Assembly (NCBI RefSeq): GCF_027920745.1
Contig: NZ_JAQIBB010000049.1
Location: 1 to 36,730, forward strand
Direction of reading: 5' to 3'
DNA: 36,730 bases
Source: Gallibacterium faecale
GTDB taxonomy: Bacteria > Pseudomonadota > Gammaproteobacteria > Enterobacterales > Pasteurellaceae
The position numbers and the translations under genes were made by a program. This document shows, piece after piece, positions 24,126-31,150 of the stretch (the stretch's first letter is position 1; every line of letters starts with the position of its first letter). The notes under the pieces were generated by a model. The model ran no database searches. It was not told the origin of the DNA and saw only the letters and a list, made by a program, of their open reading frames with translations.

Positions 24126-25085
24126 ATGCGTAAAATTTCTATTATTGGAACTGGGGCTGTCGGGGTCGAGATAGCAAGTTTTATTCTCAATATGGGAGAA
24201 TGTAGTGAGGTTGTACTGGTTGATTTAAATAAAGATCGCTGTAAAGGCGAACAGATGGATTTTAGCCATATGTCTTCATTGACCTTTGCGAAAAATACAA
24301 GAGTCATCAGCGGTGAATATGAAGATACTGCTGATAGCGATATTATTGTGATTACGGCAGGAGCCCAAATTAAAGTCGGGCAGGATCGCCTAGAGCTAGC
24401 GCAAATTAATGCCAAAATTGGAGTAGATATTGCAAAACAATTAGAAAAATATTCACCAAATGCAATTCTAATTATTGTGAGTAATCCTTGTGACATTGTC
24501 ACTCATTTTATTGCTTGCAATACTTCTTATCCGCGAGAACGTGTAATTAGTGCTGGTTGTGTTGTGGACAGTGCCAGATTAATGAAATTGGTAGCAGATA
24601 AAGTACAAATCGATCCTAAGAATATTTTTGGTTTTATCCTGGGAGAACATGGGGCGAATAGTATTTTACCTTGGAGTTTAATGAATATTGCTGGACAAAA
24701 AGTAGAAGACTTTTGCCGTAATAATGGTTATCCAGTGATTGATCCGCAACAATTACTTGATGAAGTAAAACAAGAAGGGCTTAAAGTGTTTGGTTTAAAA
24801 CTGAATACGAATCATGGTATTGCCGCTAGTGTGTTTAGAATTATTCGTGCTATCAATATCAATGAATATTCTGTATTACCCGTAGGAACAGTATTAACGG
24901 GGGAATATGGGATTCACAATATTGTTATTAGTGTGCCGATGATTATTAACCGCGATGGGATTGGCAAAATTCCTAAATATCGTTTTACTGATGAAGAGTT
25001 GGTGGATTTACATCAAAGTGCAGAGAATTTGCGAAAAATTGCAGAAGATGTTGCAGAAAAGACTGGATTGAAGGTAGATCTTTAA
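24126..25085 (+). CDS. L-lactate/2-hydroxyacid dehydrogenase-family protein
   Basis: 319 residues with the NAD-linked LDH/MDH fold. Seen: IIGTGAVGVEIASF (Rossmann loop), VVLVDL with Asp33 favouring NAD, SNPCDIVTHFI, VVDSARLMKLV (Asp148 and Arg151, the relay and carboxylate-binding pair), GEHGANSILPWS (catalytic His175), and TNHGIAASVFRII. The specificity loop reads AGAQIKVGQDR: where lactate dehydrogenases have Gln102 and malate dehydrogenases Arg102, this protein has Ile82. The carboxylate-polarising Arg (Arg88) is kept. This points to a hydrophobic 2-oxoacid, as in L-2-hydroxyisocaproate dehydrogenases, but that is inference. The ribosome site is weak. It lies alone between the toxin-antitoxin pair and convergent tag. 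Confidence 0.82.
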   Translation: MRKISIIGTGAVGVEIASFILNMGECSEVVLVDLNKDRCKGEQMDFSHMSSLTFAKNTRVISGEYEDTADSDIIVITAGAQIKVGQDRLELAQINAKIGVDIAKQLEKYSPNAILIIVSNPCDIVTHFIACNTSYPRERVISAGCVVDSARLMKLVADKVQIDPKNIFGFILGEHGANSILPWSLMNIAGQKVEDFCRNNGYPVIDPQQLLDEVKQEGLKVFGLKLNTNHGIAASVFRIIRAININEYSVLPVGTVLTGEYGIHNIVISVPMIINRDGIGKIPKYRFTDEELVDLHQSAENLRKIAEDVAEKTGLKVDL

Positions 25086-25096
25086 CATAAAAACAA

Positions 25097-25129
25097 GGAG
25101 GTATTTTCAAATTTGTTGAAAATACCTCC
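25097..25129. terminator. Terminator between the LDH-like gene and tag
   Basis: GGAGGTATTTTCAA (25097-25110) and TTGAAAATACCTCC (25116-25129) form a perfect 14-bp stem with a 5-base loop. The A-rich sequence before it gives a U-run on the minus strand, so it fits the tag operon best, while still able to block the convergent LDH-like transcript. Confidence 0.85.
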
Positions 25130-25140
25130 ATAGAGAAAAA

Positions 25141-25692
25141 TTATTGCTCCTGTTTCCAAGGCACATCAGTTTGTAAAATTTTTTGATAAATAGGGCAGTT
25201 TTCATCATGTGCATTGGGTAGATAGCCACAACTCATCAAAAACTCATTCACAATCTCACCACCAACAAATTTAAAATGGCGTTTAAATAGCTTTACCCAC
25301 TCCGTCAATGGTTTAGGGTGATGTAGATCGAGCCACTGTTTAAAAGAACCAAATTGCTGCTGTAATTGCTGAATTTGTTGGGCATTATAAATTGCCGCAT
25401 TTATTTTTAAACGATTACGAATAATCTCAGGATTATTTAATAACCGCTGGCGATCTTGGTCGCTATAAGCTGCGACTTTAGCAATCTCAAATTGATCATA
25501 GGCTTGGCGAAATCCAGCTTCTTTTTTTAAGATAGTTGTCCAACTTAAACCAGCTTGATTAATTTCTAAAACTAAACGAGCGAAAAGCTCATTATCATCA
25601 GTAATCGGGAAACCATAATGGTGATCGTGATAATGTTTATTGAAAGGATCTTGACCATCGGCTAATTGATTGACGTAATCACAATAACTCAT
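25141..25692 (-). CDS. tag: DNA-3-methyladenine glycosylase I
   Basis: 183 residues. It removes 3-methyladenine from alkylated DNA. Seen: Cys4 and the YHDHHYGFP segment (His22) near the N-terminus, with AHDENCPIY at the C-terminus, supplying the Cys/His/His/Cys zinc site described for E. coli TAG. LEINQAGLSW carries the base-pocket Glu43 and Trp51, and FKFVGGEIVNEFLMSCGY forms the other side of the pocket. It is cytosolic. It starts 13 bases after the truncated haemoglobin stop and is the last gene of what looks like a znuC-znuB-haemoglobin-tag operon. Confidence 0.93.
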   Translation of the reverse strand: MSYCDYVNQLADGQDPFNKHYHDHHYGFPITDDNELFARLVLEINQAGLSWTTILKKEAGFRQAYDQFEIAKVAAYSDQDRQRLLNNPEIIRNRLKINAAIYNAQQIQQLQQQFGSFKQWLDLHHPKPLTEWVKLFKRHFKFVGGEIVNEFLMSCGYLPNAHDENCPIYQKILQTDVPWKQEQ

Positions 25693-25705
25693 TTGATTTC
25701 CTTAT

Positions 25706-26125
25706 TTAGCCTTTGGTTGGACGAATCCGTTTCATAAACATCGGCAGTTCATCAGTCAGCACTCGTTGCTGCATTAAATCTTTAATCGTAGCAGCACGAA
25801 ATAGTGCTTTTTCCGCTTTCTCACCATGAAATAATTGATGTACTGTATCTTGCCAGTGTGTTAGCCAAACAGCAAACATCTCTTCGCTCATAGGCTGGCG
25901 ATTATGAAGTTTGATATGGGCTAACATTGGGTTTCCTTGGTAACTTTCTAAGTCAAAAATATTGCTTTCCCAGAAACGGTACATTTTTTCTAAATGCGCT
26001 TGCCAATGTTTGCCTTTAAGATGATCAAACATATAGCCAATTCGTGGATCGGCGCGTACATGATCATAAAAAGTATTAACCAATAGCTCGATATCTGCGC
26101 GATTTTCTAAAAGTTTAGTCGGCAT
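25706..26125 (-). CDS. Group III truncated haemoglobin
   Basis: 139 residues of the truncated globin fold. Seen: the early NTFYDHVRADPRIGYMFDH helix, WQAHLEKMYRFWESNIFD, the proximal-His region PMLAHIKLHNRQPMSEEMFA typical of group III, and the Trp-containing WLTHWQDTVHQLFHGEKAE helix. Group III proteins bind oxygen and nitric oxide; a role in nitrosative or redox defence has been suggested but is not settled. It is cytosolic. It begins 2 bases after the znuB stop and is followed by tag, so it is very probably transcribed with the zinc transporter. Confidence 0.9.
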   Translation of the reverse strand: MPTKLLENRADIELLVNTFYDHVRADPRIGYMFDHLKGKHWQAHLEKMYRFWESNIFDLESYQGNPMLAHIKLHNRQPMSEEMFAVWLTHWQDTVHQLFHGEKAEKALFRAATIKDLMQQRVLTDELPMFMKRIRPTKG

Positions 26126-26127
26126 AC

Positions 26128-26913
26128 TTACTCCTGTTGTTTCTTAAATAGAGAAAGCACAAATAATAGAGAAGAACAAATGACTACTGATGGTCCCGCC
26201 GCAGTATCATAAAATGCGGAGAGTAAAAGACCACCAGTGACAGCGATCATACTAATAGCAATAGCAATAAATGCCATACTTTCAGGGGTTTTGGCAAAGC
26301 GGCGAGCAGTTGCAGCTGGAATAATCAATAATGATGTAATAATTAACGCACCAACAAATTTCATACTTAAGGCAATCGTAATCGCTGTTAATAGCATTAA
26401 AATGACTCGCCCTTTTTTTACATTAACGCCTTCGATTTGAGCTAGTTCTGGGTTTACTGTAGCAGAAATCAATGCTGACCAGTAATAGCATAAAATCGCT
26501 AGCACTAAGACAACACCAATGCCAATCCAGAGTAAATCTTGATAATTAATTGCTAAGAGATCACCAAACAAATAATTCATTAAATCGACTCGAATACCGC
26601 CAATTAAACCAATAGTGACTACACCAAGTGAAAGGCTTGTGTGGGCAATAATGCCGAGTAGGGTATCAACAGCAAAGTGGGTATTGTTTTCTAGCCATAC
26701 TAAAACAAGTGCCAATATAACAATCAAAATTAAGATAGCGAGATAAGGATTAAGATTTAATGCAATGCCCAGAGCAATGCCGAGTAAAGCAGAATGTGAC
26801 AACGTATCGCCAAAATAGGCCATTTTCCGCCAAACCACAAAAGCACCGAGTGGGGCAGTGATTAAAGAGAGAATCATCCCAGTTAGCCAAGCAGGAAAAA
26901 TAATTTCAAACAT
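26128..26913 (-). CDS. znuB: Zinc ABC transporter permease ZnuB
   Basis: 261 residues, strongly hydrophobic with about seven or eight membrane segments, of the ABC-3 family. Seen: an N-terminal FPAWLTGMILSLITAPLGAF, MAYFGDTLSHSALLGIALGI (the family's signature and coupling region), DTLLGIIAHTSLSLGVVTIG, ALIITSLLIIPAATARRFAK, and the late GLLLSAFYDTAAGPSVV segment. It carries zinc across the inner membrane, powered by ZnuC, encoded 9 bases upstream. The periplasmic binding protein ZnuA is not in the window; in Haemophilus too it is encoded elsewhere. Confidence 0.95.
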   Translation of the reverse strand: MFEIIFPAWLTGMILSLITAPLGAFVVWRKMAYFGDTLSHSALLGIALGIALNLNPYLAILILIVILALVLVWLENNTHFAVDTLLGIIAHTSLSLGVVTIGLIGGIRVDLMNYLFGDLLAINYQDLLWIGIGVVLVLAILCYYWSALISATVNPELAQIEGVNVKKGRVILMLLTAITIALSMKFVGALIITSLLIIPAATARRFAKTPESMAFIAIAISMIAVTGGLLLSAFYDTAAGPSVVICSSLLFVLSLFKKQQE

Positions 26914-26922
26914 TTGTATGCC

Positions 26923-27711
26923 TTATTGTTGTTGATGTTGGCAATCAGGTGAACGGTGTGTTGCAGAACAACAAACATCACCATGTAAATTGTGTTTATG
27001 GTTATGGTGGTGTGTATAAATCGCAACATTTTGTTCACGTTGATTATTAAAGAAATCAATAAAATGTGGATGTGAGCTGATCGAATCAGGTGCACCTTGA
27101 CAACATAGATGTTGATTAATACAAAGAACATGATCAGTTTTTGCCATGACTAAATGCAGATCATGTGAAACCATTAATACAGCACAATCGAATCGTTCAC
27201 GCATTTGGTTAATTAATTCATAAAGTTCATTCTGTCCAACGACATCAACACCTTGTGTTGGCTCATCTAATACTAAAAGATTGGGTTTATTTAATATAGC
27301 TCGTGCCAATAATACACGTTGCATTTCACCACCAGAAAGTTTTTGCATCGTATGATCGGCTAAATGACTAATAGAGAGCAATTTTAGAGATTGCTCAATA
27401 TCTTGTTTGCTTGTTTTTGGTTTAAGTGAAAGAAATTTGCTGACTGTGATTGGAAACGTAGCATCAATATGAATTTTTTGTGGAACATAACCAATTTTTG
27501 TATTCGGTGCGTAATATACACTCCCTTGTTGTGGTGTAATCAATTTTAATAACACTTTCAATAATGTCGATTTGCCACCACCATTAGGTCCAACAATGGT
27601 AGTAATTGAACGTGGTTGGATCGATAAGGAGATATCTTGTAGTGCTGTTTGATTATTGAACTGAACAGAGATATGTTTGAGTTCAACTAAAGGAGAGTTT
27701 AATTGTTGCAT
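26923..27711 (-). CDS. znuC: Zinc ABC transporter ATP-binding protein ZnuC
   Basis: 262 residues. Seen: Walker A GPNGGGKSTLLKVL, Q-loop IGYVPQKIH, signature LSGGEMQRVLLARAI, Walker B NLLVLDEPTQGVD, and the switch His in MVSHDLHLVM. The last 35 residues are a His- and Cys-rich tail (THHHNHKHNLHGDVCCSATH and beyond), which may bind zinc. It is the first gene of the minus-strand operon, divergent from mepM as in many gammaproteobacteria. The shared 193-base upstream region has AT-rich stretches and a spaced TTATCG/CGATAA pair (27758-27785). I could not identify a clear Zur box. Confidence 0.95.
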   Translation of the reverse strand: MQQLNSPLVELKHISVQFNNQTALQDISLSIQPRSITTIVGPNGGGKSTLLKVLLKLITPQQGSVYYAPNTKIGYVPQKIHIDATFPITVSKFLSLKPKTSKQDIEQSLKLLSISHLADHTMQKLSGGEMQRVLLARAILNKPNLLVLDEPTQGVDVVGQNELYELINQMRERFDCAVLMVSHDLHLVMAKTDHVLCINQHLCCQGAPDSISSHPHFIDFFNNQREQNVAIYTHHHNHKHNLHGDVCCSATHRSPDCQHQQQ

Positions 27712-27904
27712 AATGATGACACCTTTAAAAAATCGGTCTGTATTTTATGCAAATCGCTTATCGGATCAAATAATTTTTTCGATAATGCCGAAGATTTATT
27801 CATTCAAAAAAATTAATCCATTCTTTTGGGAATTTTTCAGCTAATATTATGTCTTATTTTAGTTCTTATAAAATGATTAAGTTTTATCCATTTAGGTTAT
27901 TTGA

Positions 27905-29431
27905 ATGCAACATATTAAATTAGCAAGAGATCGCTTAAAGAAGAAGATAACAATAAGAATAGTGCTTTTTGTGATTGCATTACTTTGCTTTTCATCGATT
28001 ATTTATTTTTTACATCATCAAACTAAAACACCAGATACTAAAACAGTAATTCCATCAACAAGTGTTGATACCAGTAAACCTACGGTGACAGAACAAACAG
28101 AAAATAAAGAAATTACCGCTGAAAAGAACAGTTCAGAACAAAATAATTCGGAAAAAAGTAGTAGTGAAGAAAACACAGAAACAACCGTAGCAGATCAAAA
28201 CACAGAAGGTACGGAGAGTGATGTTAGCAGTGATAATGTGGATAATCAGAATACACATGGTGAGAATTTTGATGATCAATTATCAGATGAAACTGTATTT
28301 AGTGATGACGAATTACCAGAAGATGCCAAAGATGCATTAAATGAACTATTAGATGCAGCAGGTGAAGCCTTAAGAATTACCAATCAATTTGCTTACACTG
28401 TAGCAGATGGCGATAAATTAAATGATGTTTTGGGTTCAAGTGGTTTAGATACGGATGTAATTAACGAATTATATCAATTAGATCCTACCTTAAAAAATCT
28501 ACAAACTGGGCAGCAATTTTATTGGATTTTATCAAAAGATGGTGATTTACAATATTTGAATTGGCTAGTATCGCGTAAAGAAGAACGCGTTTATGAACGC
28601 CATACAGATGGCCATTTTGTGATGCAAGTCATTCAAAAGAAAAGCGTTTGGAAAGAAGAAGTCTTGAAAGGGGATATTGATGGTAATCTTTATACCCATT
28701 TACGCCAAGATGGCTTGGATTCTAAGCAAATTTATCAATTAATCAATGCGTTACAATGGCAGTTAAGTTTAACTAAATTACAGAAAGGCGACCGTTATGC
28801 GATTTTAGTAAATCGTGAATATCTGAACGATAAATTAACGGGGCAAGGGAATGTCATTGGTATTCATATTATTAGCCGTGGTAAAAGTTATTATGCAATT
28901 CAAGCGGAAAATGGACGTTATTACAATAACCATGGTGAAACGCTTGGTAAAGGATTTTCTCGTTATCCAACACAACGTCAATATCGAATCTCTTCACAAT
29001 TTAATCCACGACGCAAAAATCCGGTTACTGGTCGAATTGCGCCGCATAAAGGAGTCGATTTCTCGATGCCTGTTGGTACACCAGTTATTGCGCCAGCGGA
29101 TGGTGTAGTGATTAAAGTGTCATATCAAGCTGGTGGTGCAGGCCGTTATATAATGCTACGTCATGGTCGAGAGTATCAAACTGTCTATATGCATTTAAGC
29201 AGACCGTTAGTGAAACAAGGGCAGTCAGTGAAAAAAGGACAACGGATTGCATTATCAGGTAATACCGGACGTTCGACAGGCCCACATTTGCATTATGAGT
29301 TTCATGTAAATGGTGTAGCGGTTAATCCAATGCGTGTTAAATTACCAGGAATGAACAATACAATGGCAAGTAAGGAACGCCAACGTTTCTTAGCACAGGC
29401 TAAAATTGTACAAAATAAATTGAAGATGTGA
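27905..29431 (+). CDS. mepM: Murein DD-endopeptidase MepM (M23 family)
   Basis: 508 residues. An N-terminal inner-membrane anchor (about 19-35, IRIVLFVIALLCFSSIIYFL) is followed by a long acidic, Ser/Asn/Glu-rich linker (about 40-140). Next comes an OapA/LysM-like domain (about 155-205, FAYTVADGDKLNDVLGSSGL), a central Csd3-type domain, and the LytM/M23 catalytic domain (about 360-470). Zinc motifs are visible: HKGVDFSMPVGTPV and HLHYEFHVNG, with YMHLSR between them. It cuts D-Ala-mDAP cross-links to let new murein in. It is located in the periplasm, anchored to the membrane. Pairing with divergent znuC is conserved and makes sense for a zinc enzyme. The family assignment is firm. Confidence 0.94.
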   Translation: MQHIKLARDRLKKKITIRIVLFVIALLCFSSIIYFLHHQTKTPDTKTVIPSTSVDTSKPTVTEQTENKEITAEKNSSEQNNSEKSSSEENTETTVADQNTEGTESDVSSDNVDNQNTHGENFDDQLSDETVFSDDELPEDAKDALNELLDAAGEALRITNQFAYTVADGDKLNDVLGSSGLDTDVINELYQLDPTLKNLQTGQQFYWILSKDGDLQYLNWLVSRKEERVYERHTDGHFVMQVIQKKSVWKEEVLKGDIDGNLYTHLRQDGLDSKQIYQLINALQWQLSLTKLQKGDRYAILVNREYLNDKLTGQGNVIGIHIISRGKSYYAIQAENGRYYNNHGETLGKGFSRYPTQRQYRISSQFNPRRKNPVTGRIAPHKGVDFSMPVGTPVIAPADGVVIKVSYQAGGAGRYIMLRHGREYQTVYMHLSRPLVKQGQSVKKGQRIALSGNTGRSTGPHLHYEFHVNGVAVNPMRVKLPGMNNTMASKERQRFLAQAKIVQNKLKM

Positions 29432-29474
29432 TTTTTGTAGTTAATACGACATTAGATTAAGGTGTTTAAGGAAA

Positions 29475-29509
29475 AGAGGTTGATAGTAAGTTATCAACCT
29501 CTTTTTTTA
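29475..29509. terminator. Terminator between mepM and the phosphatase pseudogene
   Basis: AGAGGTTGATA (29475-29485) and TATCAACCTCT (29492-29502) form a perfect 11-bp stem with GTAAGT as loop, followed by seven T. A canonical intrinsic terminator for mepM; the AAAA before it could also serve the convergent gene. Confidence 0.92.
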
Positions 29510-29515
29510 TCTAAA

Positions 29516-30956
29516 TTAAGGCAAATAGCAGGCTTTCAATTTATTGAGATAGTAGTAGTTAGTTTTTCCTAGTCGAGCAGTATCACAAGCAACTTTAAAT
29601 GCACTTTCTTGTTCATTCACTAACATTCTAATAATTGGTTGATTGGCTTGGTTGTTATATATATCCCATTGGACATTAGCAGTCATTGGTGAAATCTTTG
29701 CTCCTCGCCATATACTGTTGTTGTAGCTATAAGGCTGGTCATCTGCAAGTGCTGTTCCGCTAGCGGGAATTTCTAAGAGTGTTGTAAAGGGGATAATGGT
29801 TTCAGCATGTGCAAAGCGTAATTTTGCAGCAGGTGAATTTGCGTTTAATCCATTTTCTGCTTGAGTAAAGAAATCGATCAGTAAAGCTTTAGCTGGATTA
29901 GTGGTAATACCTATTTGGCTAGCAAATCCAGGACCTTTGTCATAAAAATTATCAGTATCTTTCATTTGTTCAAAGAAAGCAGCCGCTTTTTCAGGCATAT
30001 AGGGATTGAGATTTTCACCAGCGAGTTCTTTCTCCATATCTGGAGCAATAATATATAAATCGTAGATCATTGAGGCAGCGTCAAATGCACTGTTAATTTT
30101 TTCTTTACCATTACCTTTATCAGTAGAGATATATTTCCCATCAGTGCTGATCGCTGTACGTTCACCTTCGCTAGTATATTGATAACCTTCTGTACCGAGT
30201 TTTGCTAAGAAATCAGATGTAAACAGTGGAGCAAGTATGGCCTGAGTTGCTTTTTGAGCAGCAGTGGATTGCGCCATTTTGTTGAGAATAGCCTCTGCTT
30301 TGATATTGTTTTTATGATATTTTTGGTAGGCCTTACTTGCTTGTAGAATTTGTTGTTTTAGTACATCTTGGCCAGCAGGATCATTTTTTCTACTGAGCTT
30401 GTGAAAGTAGAGTGTGTATCGATCAGTTTGTGATGTATTAATTTTTAGATTTGGTGCTTGTTGGTTGAGACTTGCTACAAAATTTTTACTACTATCTATT
30501 GCTCGATTTTCACCACTTGTTGCTACATTGATCACCTTCTTTTGTGTGAAAAGTGATTGATTGCGTTGATATAAACGTACTGCTAGTGCTTTATGTTCAT
30601 TGATTCCACGTTCAGTTAAATTTCCATAGCCAGGTACGCTGATACCAGGTACACCATAACCCAATAATAAATTAGCTTTTTCAATTTTTTGTACTAATGC
30701 TAATAACTGTTCTCCTTTCTGAGTAAGGGCCTTTTTATGTTTTGCAGAAAGTAACATATTCTCAACAGCTAGATCGCTTCCCTCGACTACCATGACAGGC
30801 AATCATTTCTGTGAATACTAATGTATAACCTTTTGGTATTGATTGATAAGTGGTTGGATCTTGCTGTGGAGAGTAGGGTGTTTTAGTTTGATAATGACCA
30901 TTAGCGAGGGTTATTGTAGGAAGAATGGTTAGTAAAAAAAGAGTATGTTTCATCAT
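29516..30956 (-). pseudogene. Histidine-type (acid/phytase-like) phosphatase, frameshifted with altered active site
   Basis: Two overlapping minus-strand frames make up one gene. The first (30762-30956) has a signal peptide MMKHTLFLLTILPTITLANG and reads into PKGYTLVFTEMIACHGSRG, the start of the branch-2 histidine phosphatase active site. It then shifts frame: one extra base lies within 30777-30782 (GGGAAG on the coding strand). The second frame (29516 to about 30780) continues with SDLAVENMLLSAKHKKALTQ and keeps the late catalytic FAHAETIIPF motif. In addition, the family's RHG is CHG here, codon TGT at 30795-30797 where CGT would give Arg. An intact protein would be about 470 residues, secreted to the periplasm. 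Either change alone should abolish activity. Confidence 0.87.
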
Positions 30957-31107
30957 ATTTCCATAAAAAATTTGTTAGATTTTGGGTTGATCTGTTTAGT
31001 GAGAAGAAAATTGAATCGAATGATTATAGTAGAGGCATCATAGCTAGTAAACGGTTAAAATTTAGTCTGTTTAAAATAGTTGATGGTCAACATAATAATT
31101 ACTTGGG

Positions 31108-31146
31108 TAGGAAATCCTATAATCTACAAGAATATGGGATTTCCTA
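31108..31146 (-). terminator. Hairpin after mrcB
   Basis: TAGGAAATCC (31108-31117) and GGATTTCCTA (31137-31146) form a perfect 10-bp stem with a 19-base loop, starting 4 bases beyond the mrcB stop on the minus strand. There is no U-run, so it may act in 3'-end stability rather than termination. The rest of the 194-base gap to the phosphatase gene shows nothing recognisable. Confidence 0.45.
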
Positions 31147-31150
31147 TGGG

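Noticed and set aside
27712..27904. A Zur box in the znuC-mepM divergent region.
   Set aside because: Several AT-rich segments are present but none shows the two-fold symmetric pattern of known Zur sites clearly enough to report.
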